A stretch of DNA of 64,000 nt. Origin: Methylocaldum sp002005105 (GTDB lineage Bacteria; Pseudomonadota; Gammaproteobacteria; Methylococcales; Methylococcaceae). Within the stretch, counting starts at the first letter, position 1, and every line of letters starts with the position of its first letter. The notes beneath the pieces were generated by a model. The model was given only the letters and a program-made list of their open reading frames with translations. It did not search any database and was not told the DNA's origin. The stretch covers positions 4,588,001 to 4,652,000 of the forward strand of contig NZ_CP194902.1 of the NCBI RefSeq assembly GCF_051027545.1, read 5' to 3'. Shown one piece after another: positions 8,958 through 17,016 of the stretch. The translations under genes were made by a program, and so were the position numbers.

Positions 8958-9446
8958 GGCTTTATTTTTCTACTGTCTAGCGTTACCAACAGGTCCAACC
9001 ACGCGGCAACACCTAATTAGTTAGCAACTGATTCCAGCAGATGCTCGAGACATGGGCTGAAAAAATATAACATAAGCTCTTAACGCTCGTCTTATTATAA
9101 AAACGTCCGCATAGACGTGTCGCGGCAGTATTCTGCCAACTCCGAAAGGGCTGGATAGGTGTCTTTCAATTCATATTCCCGCAAGTCATTTACTTCGCCG
9201 GAAGGTCAATCGTAGCTCTTTTTCCTGGCGGCTGCGAGGAGCAAGAATACGCTCCGAATTTCCCGCTGACGCCGGAAGAAGCTTCTCGCTTATCCTGGTC
9301 CAATATAACAATACCTTTTCGGAGGCAGGTGTTATCAAATCGAGACAAAGAGCTTGTCGGCGGCGGAAAATTAACGGCTTACATCCTTGATACTACACTT
9401 TAGCCGTCACGCTCCGCCAAACCTGAGCTAGGGAGTTTTAATCCGC
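8958..9446. other. AT-rich intergenic region, possible gene remnant
   Basis: About 490 bases without a full gene. On the minus strand, 9095 to about 9200 can be read as a short protein-like segment containing NDLREYELKDTYPALSELA and ending at a TAA. It has no start codon with a ribosome-binding site, and a stop closes the frame just upstream, so I read it as a possible degraded C-terminus. The region just before 9447 should carry the promoter of the DUF748 gene (AGGGAG lies ahead of the ATG). No RNA gene was recognised. Confidence 0.35.
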
Positions 9447-12400
9447 ATGAATCGGCTGGTCCGAATTGCTAGAAACCCGTGGATACTAACCGTCACGGCA
9501 GCGCTCATGCTTTATGCGCTTGCCGGGTTTTCATTCGTCCCCTATCTCGTGCAGCGTTATGTTCCCGAAATCGCCGCCACACAGCTTAAGCGCGATGCTT
9601 CCGTCGGCAAAGTCGCCTTCAATCCGTTCACATTCACTTTCGAAGCCCAGGATTTCAACCTGAATGACTCGAATGGCCAACCCGTCTTTCGATTTGCCCG
9701 GTTGTTCGTCAACTTCGAATTGGAAAGCATATTTCGGCGTGCGTGGACGCTTGCCGATTTCCGCCTTGAAGCCCCTTCACTGAGGGCGATAGTCGAACAA
9801 GACGGAAAACTCAATCTGGCCAAAATCGCCGAAGCCGCGCCAAAGTCCGAAGAACCCGAAAAGCCCGACGAGCCCCTGCCCCGCCTTCTGGTCAAGCATC
9901 TCGCATTGACGAGCGGTTCGGTGGAATACGCCGATTACTCGAAGGACGCCGACATAACGGAAACGGTGAGTCCGATCGATTTGGAGCTCAATACGCTCAC
10001 GACCCTGCCGGAGAAAACCGGCACTTATGAACTCGCTTTCAAGCTTCCGGACGGCGGAACTCTCGAATGGCGGGGAAATCTTTCGCTGGAACCGATTCTT
10101 TCCGACGGCGACGTACGGCTCGACGCTTTCAACTTGGCGCTCCCCTGGAAATTCCTCCGGGACCGCCTCAATCTGGCCGAACCGTCCGGCCGGGCTGCGT
10201 TGTCGGCGCATTATCGGTATAGCCAGAGCCCCGAAAAGACCGATCTGTCGGTGACCAATCTGGGGCTGACGCTGTCAGGGCTCCGCTTCGCCATGCCCGA
10301 TACGGCCGATCCGATCCTCGCTTTGGAGAAGATCGAAGCCGGTAATGCCAGTTTCGACCTGGCCAGCCGATCGCTTAACGTACCCTCCTTCATCATCCAG
10401 AACGGCCAGGTCAACGCATCGGTCGACGCAACCGGGTCGTTGAACTGGCAGAATCTGGTGAAAGAGGACGCGAACGGTACCGCTTCGAATCCGGCCGATC
10501 CGCCGCCCGACGCCGAGCCCGCCCCCCCCTGGAAGCTGGCGGTCGAAAATTTCAAGATCGCCGATGTCGGTCTCGCTTATGCCGATGCCAGCCGCCGGTC
10601 GCCTTATGTCGTTTCGGTCGACCGGTTCGGTCTCGATCTCAAGGCCACGGCCGAAGTCGGCGCGGGTACGCCCAAAGCAAATCTCGACGGGCTGACGGCC
10701 GTTCTGAACGGAATCGCCCTTACCGAACCTGATTCTTCCGATCCCTTGGCCGCTTGGGATCAGTTCGAACTGGCGGAAGGGCAAGTGGGCCTCGAAAAGC
10801 GCGAGGCAACCATTGGACGGGCCGCACTTAGAGGCGGCAAGGCTCAAGTCGTCCGCGACAAGACCGGTACCATTCATTTGGCCGAACTCTTCGCGCCTAA
10901 GTCGGGCGATACCGGCGCGGAAACGCCTGCTGCCGAAGCCCCTGCCGAATCCAAGGGACAGCCGTGGCACTTCGCGCTCAACACATTCACACTGGAGGGA
11001 TTCGATCTCGGCGTCGTCGACCATAGCTTCTCTTCCGAAGTCGCCTACGATTTCGAGGACATCAATATCGGCCTCAAGAGCATCACCAACGATGGCGAGA
11101 CACCGGTCGAGTTCGATACCAACCTCAAGGTCAAACAAGGTGGCGCGCTGAAGGCGACCGGCACCGCATCTCCCACGGGCGATCGGGCGGAAGCCAAGAT
11201 TCAGGTCGACCGGGTAAACCTGAAGGCGCTGCACCCCGTGGTCGCCAAATTCGCTAAGCTCAAGCTCGAAAGCGGCGACTTGTCCACCGCCGTGGACGTG
11301 GATTTCACCCGGACTCCGAAAGGCCCGTCGGTCAAGAGCAAAGGCGTCCTCAGCGTCTTCGACCTTCTGTTGATCGAGACCGAAAGCCGAAAGCCTTTTC
11401 TGTCATGGAAGAAGCTTTCGGCAAACGAGATCGATTTTTCGCTCGAACCGAACCGTCTTTCGATCCAGGAAGTGCGAGTCGATCAGCCGGGATCGAAGAT
11501 CACGATATTCGAGGACCGCTCGACGAATCTTGCCGCCATATTCAAGGAACAAAGTCCGAAGACTCCTGCGAAGAAAGCGCCCTCGCCCAAGACAACATCG
11601 AAGCAAGATTCGAAAAAACCGTTTCCGGTCACGGTGGAGCGCGTCCGCGTCAACGACGGTGTCGTCGACTTCAGCGATCTGAGCCTGGTCATTCCCTTTT
11701 CCACGCTCGTCCACGACTTCGACGGGACGATCACCGATATTTCGACGGCGGCTTCCGGCCGGACGCATCTGGCATTCACCGGGCGCGTCGATCAATTTGG
11801 ATCGGTCAAGGTCGACGGTGCGCTGAATCCCATGCAGCAAAAAAAGTTCAGCGATATTACGGTGGTCTTCCGTAACGTCTCGATGACCTCTCTCTCGCCT
11901 TACAGCGCGACATTCGCCGGACGCAAAATACAATCCGGCAAGCTCGACCTCGATCTCGAGTACAAGATCGAAGACAGCATGCTGAAAAGCGAGAACAAGA
12001 TCGTTTTGGACAATTTCACCTTGGGTGAACGCATCGAAAGCCCCAATGCCGTTTCCTTGCCGCTGGATCTCGCGGTAGCGGTACTTACCGACAGCCAAGG
12101 CCAAATCAACGTCTCGGTCCCCGTGGAAGGCGATGTGGACAGTCCCAAATTCCGCTACGGGAAAGTGGTTTGGGAGGCCTTCGTCACCGTACTGCAAAAA
12201 GCCGCAACCGCACCCTTTCGGATGATCGGTTCGGTGTTCGCGGGCGGCGAGGAACACCCCGACACGGTGCTGTTCGAGCCCGGCAGCGATGCCTTGCCGC
12301 CTCCGGAGCGGGAAAGGCTCAAAAAGGTCGCCGAAGCAATGGAAAAACGCCCCATGCTCAAGTTGACCATACACGGCCGGTTCGACCCCAAACGGGACGG

Positions 12401-12884
12401 CGAGGCGCTAAGATCGCTACACGTGCGGCAGGCCGTCGCGGAGAAACTGGATCTGGGTCTTAAACCTGGAGAAGATCCGGGACCTCTGGCGTTCACCAAT
12501 GCCAAGACCCAGCGCGCTCTGGAAGACCTCACGATCGAGCGAGGAGGCCCCAGGGCGCTGGAAGAGCTTCAGGCCGCTTACGAAAAGAAGACCGGAAGGA
12601 AACCTCAGCGAGTCGGCAGAATATTGGCTCTTTTAGGCCGGGGTAGCGAGGACCAGGATTTCTATGAACGCCTGTTCGAGAATTTGGTGAATACCGCCGC
12701 CCCAATATCGACGTCCGAGCTCGAAGCTCTGGGAGATCGCCGGGCGAAAGCGATCCAGCAAGAGCTGATCGGCCTCCCCGGAGTCGATCGCACTCGTATC
12801 GGCATCGGAAAAGCCGAATCCACGTCGGACAACATCGACGGAAAAGTTCCGGCGCGGCTCGAACTGGGCGCGGTGGGCGGCTAA
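9447..12884 (+). CDS. DUF748 / AsmA-like envelope protein with OmpA-like C-terminus
   Basis: A very large (1145 aa) envelope protein. One N-terminal membrane anchor (residues about 12-32, PWILTVTAALMLYALAGFSF) is followed by repeated AsmA/TamB-type segments (LEAPSLRAIVEQDGKLNLAK; FALNTFTLEGFDLGVVDHSF) that are expected to form a long periplasmic beta groove. Residues about 640-900 resemble the DUF748 domain. About residues 945-1050 look like an OmpA-type region (TVLFEPGSDALPPPERERLK, then HGRFDPKRDG). AsmA-like proteins are implicated in phospholipid transport between membranes, but that role is not shown for DUF748 members. It is monocistronic and convergent with the flavoprotein gene. Confidence 0.85.
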   Translation: MNRLVRIARNPWILTVTAALMLYALAGFSFVPYLVQRYVPEIAATQLKRDASVGKVAFNPFTFTFEAQDFNLNDSNGQPVFRFARLFVNFELESIFRRAWTLADFRLEAPSLRAIVEQDGKLNLAKIAEAAPKSEEPEKPDEPLPRLLVKHLALTSGSVEYADYSKDADITETVSPIDLELNTLTTLPEKTGTYELAFKLPDGGTLEWRGNLSLEPILSDGDVRLDAFNLALPWKFLRDRLNLAEPSGRAALSAHYRYSQSPEKTDLSVTNLGLTLSGLRFAMPDTADPILALEKIEAGNASFDLASRSLNVPSFIIQNGQVNASVDATGSLNWQNLVKEDANGTASNPADPPPDAEPAPPWKLAVENFKIADVGLAYADASRRSPYVVSVDRFGLDLKATAEVGAGTPKANLDGLTAVLNGIALTEPDSSDPLAAWDQFELAEGQVGLEKREATIGRAALRGGKAQVVRDKTGTIHLAELFAPKSGDTGAETPAAEAPAESKGQPWHFALNTFTLEGFDLGVVDHSFSSEVAYDFEDINIGLKSITNDGETPVEFDTNLKVKQGGALKATGTASPTGDRAEAKIQVDRVNLKALHPVVAKFAKLKLESGDLSTAVDVDFTRTPKGPSVKSKGVLSVFDLLLIETESRKPFLSWKKLSANEIDFSLEPNRLSIQEVRVDQPGSKITIFEDRSTNLAAIFKEQSPKTPAKKAPSPKTTSKQDSKKPFPVTVERVRVNDGVVDFSDLSLVIPFSTLVHDFDGTITDISTAASGRTHLAFTGRVDQFGSVKVDGALNPMQQKKFSDITVVFRNVSMTSLSPYSATFAGRKIQSGKLDLDLEYKIEDSMLKSENKIVLDNFTLGERIESPNAVSLPLDLAVAVLTDSQGQINVSVPVEGDVDSPKFRYGKVVWEAFVTVLQKAATAPFRMIGSVFAGGEEHPDTVLFEPGSDALPPPERERLKKVAEAMEKRPMLKLTIHGRFDPKRDGEALRSLHVRQAVAEKLDLGLKPGEDPGPLAFTNAKTQRALEDLTIERGGPRALEELQAAYEKKTGRKPQRVGRILALLGRGSEDQDFYERLFENLVNTAAPISTSELEALGDRRAKAIQQELIGLPGVDRTRIGIGKAESTSDNIDGKVPARLELGAVGG

Positions 12885-12933
12885 ACGAAAATCGGGTGGA
12901 GGCGAGACAAATGAAGATGGCCGACGCCGCGCC

Positions 12934-13827
12934 TCAGAGACTGTTATGAATCGTCGTAGACGCGATAGCCGCATGGCCCGTGGCGACGCTGATCTGGTTG
13001 AGGGCGCTGACCACGTCGCCTGCCGCATATAAGCCCGGCACCGAAGTGCGGAGATGATCGTCGACGATGAGATGGCCTTCCGGGTCGCACTCCGCGCCGA
13101 CCTGAACGGCCAGATCCGACCGAATCGCCGCGCCCAATGCGGAATACAAGGTATCGAAATTATAGGTCCGGCCACTCTCCATTCGTATCGCTCCGATTTT
13201 CCCCTGCTCGAAGCACACCTCCTCGATAGGTTCTTCGATTACCCGGATTCGAGCATTTCGCAGAACTTCCCGATCTTCGTCGGTGAGCGCCATATCCTTT
13301 CCAAGCGTCAGCAGGGTCAGATCACCGGTGTAGCACTTCAGAAACAGCGCCTCCTTGAGCCCCCCTTTTCCGAACCCGATCACCGCAACTTTTTTGTCGA
13401 TAACCTCGTAGCCGTCGCAGATCGGACAATGCCTTATGTATCCGCTGCGAATCGCGTCCTTCAGATTCGGCAGAACCGGCTCGATATCGACCACGCCGGT
13501 CGCGAGCAATACCGTCCGCGTCGTGAACCGGTCGTCGCCACAGCTTGCCGCAAACCCGCCTTCGATCTTTTCGATCCGAGTGATCAGACCGGAATCGATG
13601 CTCGCGCCGTATCGTACGGCTTGGGCACGAAACCGCATCAGCAGGTCGTTCCCTGAAATTCCTTCCGGGAAACCCGGATAATTGTGCGAGATCGGAATCA
13701 GCGACGCCCGGCTGGAACCGGCATCAACGGTCTTGATCCTGCGGCGGAAGCGCGCGAGATAAATCGACGCAGTGAGGCCCGCGGGCCCCGCTCCTACGAT
13801 CAGACAATCGAGTGCCGCATCGTCCAT
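12934..13827 (-). CDS. Thioredoxin-reductase-like FAD/NAD(P) oxidoreductase
   Basis: A 297-residue class II pyridine nucleotide-disulfide oxidoreductase. The FAD-binding GAGPAGL motif lies near the N-terminus and the second dinucleotide motif is VIGFGKGG. A CPIC pair at residues 134 and 137 sits where TrxB has its redox CATC. The C-terminal motif GLYAAGDV completes the fold. I chose the ATG at 13827, preceded by GAGG, over an upstream start. The order Cys-Pro-Ile-Cys and the divergence from E. coli TrxB (about 320 aa) suggest a relative with another substrate rather than the housekeeping thioredoxin reductase. No thioredoxin gene is adjacent. The fold is certain; the substrate is unknown. Confidence 0.85.
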   Translation of the reverse strand: MDDAALDCLIVGAGPAGLTASIYLARFRRRIKTVDAGSSRASLIPISHNYPGFPEGISGNDLLMRFRAQAVRYGASIDSGLITRIEKIEGGFAASCGDDRFTTRTVLLATGVVDIEPVLPNLKDAIRSGYIRHCPICDGYEVIDKKVAVIGFGKGGLKEALFLKCYTGDLTLLTLGKDMALTDEDREVLRNARIRVIEEPIEEVCFEQGKIGAIRMESGRTYNFDTLYSALGAAIRSDLAVQVGAECDPEGHLIVDDHLRTSVPGLYAAGDVVSALNQISVATGHAAIASTTIHNSL

Positions 13828-13914
13828 ATCCGCCTCACGTGTGGTATATCCGCCGGTAGTCCGCGCCTCCGAGAGTGAGACTACCAACCGAACTCGGCCG
13901 TTCCTTGAGGGCGA

Positions 13915-14113
13915 TTAGAGCGTTTTCATCTCGCTCGTACGGCAAAACCAGCTTGGCGGACGTCGTTGGCGCCTTCGGCTCGGGTGAATGGATTCAAGCA
14001 TTCGTAGGTCGGCAATCCTTTGCCGACGAAGACGCTCGGCCGGGACGTGGTGTCGGGAAGGGATTCCCGACCTACTCGCGAGTGCCCGTACAGTAGGTAT
14101 GAAAATGCTCTAA
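13915..14113. repeat. MITE-like element A with terminal inverted repeats
   Basis: A 199-base non-coding unit. Its ends are TTAGAGCGTTTTCAT (13915-13929) and the inverted copy ATGAAAATGCTCTAA (14099-14113), identical at 14 of 15 positions; GTACGG/CCGTAC pairing continues the inverted match further in. Inside is a second inverted pair: GTAGGTCGGCAATCC near 14010 and GGGATTCCCGACCTAC near 14060. No gene is encoded. This is the architecture of a miniature inverted-repeat element or a compound REP unit. It lies directly next to element B. Confidence 0.6.
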
Positions 14114-14328
14114 GTACATCCCAGAAAGTTTCGCGGAACGCGAGTGCAACACGTCGACAAAGGATTGCCGACGAATACTTCCGCGCAAAGCGATGTACTA
14201 CGAACGTTTCGAAACCACGGCCGCATGACTTCAAGTCGCCCAGCGTGTTTCGACCCATCCAATCGAATCCCTGGCAATTCTGCGCAATGAGCGGTTCGTA
14301 TGCCGTAGGACTTTCCTGAATGTACTTA
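14111..14328. repeat. MITE-like element B abutting the regulator gene
   Basis: A second inverted-repeat unit of about 218 bases, adjoining element A. The ends are TAAGTACATCCCAGAAAGT (14111-14129) and ACTTTCCTGAATGTACTTA (14310-14328), which match in inverted orientation at most positions. An internal AAAGGATTGCCGACGAA (around 14159) is related to the GGCAATCCTTTGCCGACGAA of element A. Its right end supplies the TAA stop codon of the Crp/Fnr gene, so its arrival may have altered that protein's C-terminus. It does not encode a protein. Confidence 0.5.
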
Positions 14329-15015
14329 GTCGCTTTGTCCCGCCCAGTTCCTCAAACGCGCCGCATCCAGCACTTCGACTGTTTTACCGTGAACCTGGAT
14401 CATTCCGGCCTGCACCAATTGCTGCAGGATGCGGGAAAAGGTCTCCGGGCGCACCGAAAGGCGCGAAGCCAGCACCTGCTTAGGCGTTTCCCACTGCACG
14501 CTGTAGCACGTGCAGTTTTGGTCGGGCGCGGACCTGAGTAGGTATTGTGCGACCCGCATCGTGGCGTTCTGCAGCGTCAGCTCGTCGATTTCTTGCAGCA
14601 GTTGGTGAAGGCGCTGGCTCATACGGCCTAGCAGTCGAAAGCAGACGGCGGGCGAAGTCTGCAACACGGTCCGGAAGACTTTCATGTCGAATCCCCAAAG
14701 CTCGCTGGGAACAATTGCGCGGGCGCTTACCGGATAAAGATTGCCCTCCATGAACATCACCGCCTCGGCGAAAGACTGGCGGGGCTGAATGAGTTCGATG
14801 ACCTTCTCCTCGCCCGCCGCCGAAAGACGGTAAAGCTGAATCGTCCCCGTTTCCAAGATATAGAAACGGCTAGCCCGTTGGCCGTGGCTGAAAAGCTCCT
14901 CTCCCGCCTCTAGCCAAACCGGAAGCGCGGCGGCGATCACCTGGGTCAATTGAGGTTCTTCCAGCTCGGCGAACAGCAGGTGCTTGTACAGCCAGTCGGG
15001 TACGGATTTCTTCAT
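14326..15015 (-). CDS. Crp/Fnr family transcriptional regulator, Dnr-like
   Basis: A 229-residue regulator. A cyclic-nucleotide-binding-type beta-roll (about 15-120; GEELFSHGQRASRFYILETG) is followed by a long dimerisation helix and a winged helix (about 165-215; TPKQVLASRLSVRPETFSRI). It lacks the N-terminal four-cysteine cluster of FNR, so it is not an oxygen-sensing iron-sulfur protein. The closest functional match by context is the Dnr/NnrR class, which responds to nitric oxide. It is divergent from hcp, a nitrosative-stress gene, with a TTGAT-N4-GTCAA palindrome between them that such regulators bind. The stop codon lies within repeat element B. The family is certain; NO sensing is inferred. 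Confidence 0.82.
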   Translation of the reverse strand: MKKSVPDWLYKHLLFAELEEPQLTQVIAAALPVWLEAGEELFSHGQRASRFYILETGTIQLYRLSAAGEEKVIELIQPRQSFAEAVMFMEGNLYPVSARAIVPSELWGFDMKVFRTVLQTSPAVCFRLLGRMSQRLHQLLQEIDELTLQNATMRVAQYLLRSAPDQNCTCYSVQWETPKQVLASRLSVRPETFSRILQQLVQAGMIQVHGKTVEVLDAARLRNWAGQSD

Positions 15016-15037
15016 GCAAATCTCCCACGAAAAACCG

Positions 15038-15053
15038 CTTGATCTAGGTCAAG
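15038..15053. promoter_or_regulatory. FNR/Dnr-type operator
   Basis: A palindrome of the Crp/Fnr class, core TTGATCTAGGTCAA at 15039-15052, extended by C and G outside. It fits TTGAT-N4-ATCAA with one mismatch (GTCAA). It lies 23 bases upstream of the regulator start and about 75 bases upstream of hcp, suitable for activating hcp and autoregulating the regulator. Confidence 0.7.
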
Positions 15054-15127
15054 GAGAAACGAATGGGCGGTCGTTATGTTGTTCACCGTCCGAATCGATT
15101 TGACCGTCTATTCAAAGGAAAAAAGCC

Positions 15128-16792
15128 ATGTTTTGTTATCAATGCGAACAAACCACCCGCACCGATTCCGGCAACGGCTGCGCCAGCGCCAAAGGCGTCT
15201 GCGGCAAAGATCAAGTCACTGCCGATCTACAAGACCTCTTGATTTACGGGATAAAAGGCATCGCCCAGTATGCCCGCCGCGCGCGTGCTTTCGGCATCTC
15301 CGACCGCGAGGCGGACGGGTTCATACTCTATGCCATGTTCACGACGCTGACCAACGTCAACTTCAACCCTGCCCGGTTCATCGCCATGATTCAGGAGGCC
15401 GCACGCCTGCGCGACCGAATCAAGGCTCGCTACGAAGAAGCCGCTCGGGATCGAGGCACTGCGCCGGAAGTTCTGGCCGGCCCCGCCGCCTGGCAGCCGG
15501 TAGACGACATGGACGGCTTGTTGATGCTGGCAGCATCGGCCGCCATAACCGCCGGCCGCGAACAAGTGGGCGACGATATTATTGGCCTCAGAGCAATGAT
15601 CCTTTACGGGCTCAAAGGAGTCGCCGCCTACGCCCACCATGCCCATGTGCTCGGCTACGAAAGCGATGAACTCTATGCCCGCTTCGAGGAAATCCTGGAT
15701 TTTCTAGCCGGCGAACCCATCGACGCGGAAGCGCTCGTAAACCAGGCGCTAGCCGTCGGCCAACTGAATCTGAAAGCGCTGGAACTCTTGGACGCCGCCA
15801 ACACCGGCAGTTTCGGGCATCCCGAACCGGCCAGCGTGCGGATGACGCCGGTCAAAGGCAAGGCGATCCTGGTCAGCGGCCACGACTTGAAAGACCTGGC
15901 AGCGCTGCTGGAACAAACCAAGGGCATGGGCATCAACGTCTACACCCACGGCGAACTGCTGCCGGCCCATGCTTATCCCAAGCTGCGCGCTTATCCTCAT
16001 CTGGTCGGCAATTACGGTGGGGCCTGGCAGGACCAAACCCGCGAATTCGCCGAATTCCCGGGCGCGATCCTGATGACGTCCAATTGCCTGGTCGAACCCC
16101 ATCCCCGCTACCGGCAACGCATCTTTACCGCGGGACCCGTGGGTTGGCCCGGCGTACGCCATATCGCCAACGGCGACTTCTCGCCGGTCATTCAAGCGGC
16201 ACTGGCCTTCCCCGGTTTCCAGGAAGATGCCCCGGAACAAACCATTACCGTGGGATTCGCCCGCAACACGGTGCTAGGCGTCGCCGACAAAGTCGTGGAT
16301 GCCGTCAAGACCGGCGCCATCCGCCACTTCTTCCTGATCGGCGGATGCGACGGCGCAGTGCCGGGACGCAATTACTACACCGATCTGGCGGACCGCGTAC
16401 CCGAGGACAGCGTCATTCTCACCTTGGGCTGCGGCAAGTACCGCTTCAACCGGCACGAATTCGGCGCTATCGGCGGCATTCCGCGCCTCCTGGACATCGG
16501 TCAGTGCAATGACGCCTATTCCGCCATTCAAATCGCGAGTGCCCTGGCCGGAGCGTTCAACTGCGGCGTGAACGATTTGCCGCTGTCCCTCATGGTGTCC
16601 TGGTTCGAACAAAAAGCCGTGGCAGTGCTGCTGACCCTGCTTTCGCTCGGCATTCGGGGCATCCGACTCGGACCGAGCCTGCCCGCATTTCTGACGCCTG
16701 CGCTCCTGGAGCAGCTATCGGCACGCTTCGACCTGAAACCGATCACTACTGCCGAAGCGGACATCGAGGCAGCGCTTCACCGGGCAGCCTGA
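15128..16792 (+). CDS. hcp: Hybrid cluster protein (hydroxylamine reductase / NO-handling)
   Basis: A 554-residue protein matching E. coli Hcp along its length. Cysteines 3, 6, 18 and 25 (CYQC...GC......C) give the class II pattern that binds a [2Fe-2S] cluster. The hybrid-cluster ligands lie in THGELLPAHAYP, GGCDGAV, LGCGKYRFN and GQCNDAYSA. Hcp reduces nitric oxide and hydroxylamine in the cytoplasm and mediates S-nitrosylation in E. coli. Ammonia co-oxidation by methane monooxygenase makes hydroxylamine and NO, which gives a methanotroph a reason to keep it. AAGGAAA precedes the ATG, and a Dnr-type box lies upstream. A reductase gene follows after a 224-base gap that contains a repeat. Confidence 0.95.
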   Translation: MFCYQCEQTTRTDSGNGCASAKGVCGKDQVTADLQDLLIYGIKGIAQYARRARAFGISDREADGFILYAMFTTLTNVNFNPARFIAMIQEAARLRDRIKARYEEAARDRGTAPEVLAGPAAWQPVDDMDGLLMLAASAAITAGREQVGDDIIGLRAMILYGLKGVAAYAHHAHVLGYESDELYARFEEILDFLAGEPIDAEALVNQALAVGQLNLKALELLDAANTGSFGHPEPASVRMTPVKGKAILVSGHDLKDLAALLEQTKGMGINVYTHGELLPAHAYPKLRAYPHLVGNYGGAWQDQTREFAEFPGAILMTSNCLVEPHPRYRQRIFTAGPVGWPGVRHIANGDFSPVIQAALAFPGFQEDAPEQTITVGFARNTVLGVADKVVDAVKTGAIRHFFLIGGCDGAVPGRNYYTDLADRVPEDSVILTLGCGKYRFNRHEFGAIGGIPRLLDIGQCNDAYSAIQIASALAGAFNCGVNDLPLSLMVSWFEQKAVAVLLTLLSLGIRGIRLGPSLPAFLTPALLEQLSARFDLKPITTAEADIEAALHRAA

Positions 16793-16842
16793 ACGTTTGA
16801 AGAAAGGGCTTATTCCATTCAGCATTCGAATGGACATTAATC

Positions 16843-16960
16843 GTAGGATGGGTAGAGCGAAGCGAAACCCATCGATGGTGGGTTAGCCCCTCGGCTCCGC
16901 GTAACCCACCGATTCGAGGTCGCTCGGTGGGTTACGCCCTCACGGCCTAACCCACCCTAC
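16843..16960. repeat. REP-like palindromic element between hcp and its reductase
   Basis: A 118-base unit that begins GTAGGATGGGT and ends ACCCACCCTAC. Inside are further inverted copies of GGTGGGTTA and TAACCCACC, and AGCGAAGCGAAACCCATC. Elements reading GTAGG.TGGGT.AGCG.AGCGAAACCCA are common dispersed intergenic repeats in gammaproteobacteria. It may fold in the hcp transcript and influence expression of the downstream gene. Confidence 0.65.
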
Positions 16961-17016
16961 AGCCCGCTCCCATCGATTTGCTCTCAGGGCGATCACGACT
17001 TTCCATTGGAGAACCC

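Noticed and set aside
10275..12374. Long minus-strand frames (about 320 residues each) inside the DUF748 gene
   Set aside because: They are opposite a continuous 1145-residue protein with recognisable domains; composition is typical of antisense translation of GC-rich genes.
13888..14325. Short open frames between the flavoprotein and the regulator
   Set aside because: They fall within inverted-repeat sequence, lack ribosome-binding sites and resemble no protein.
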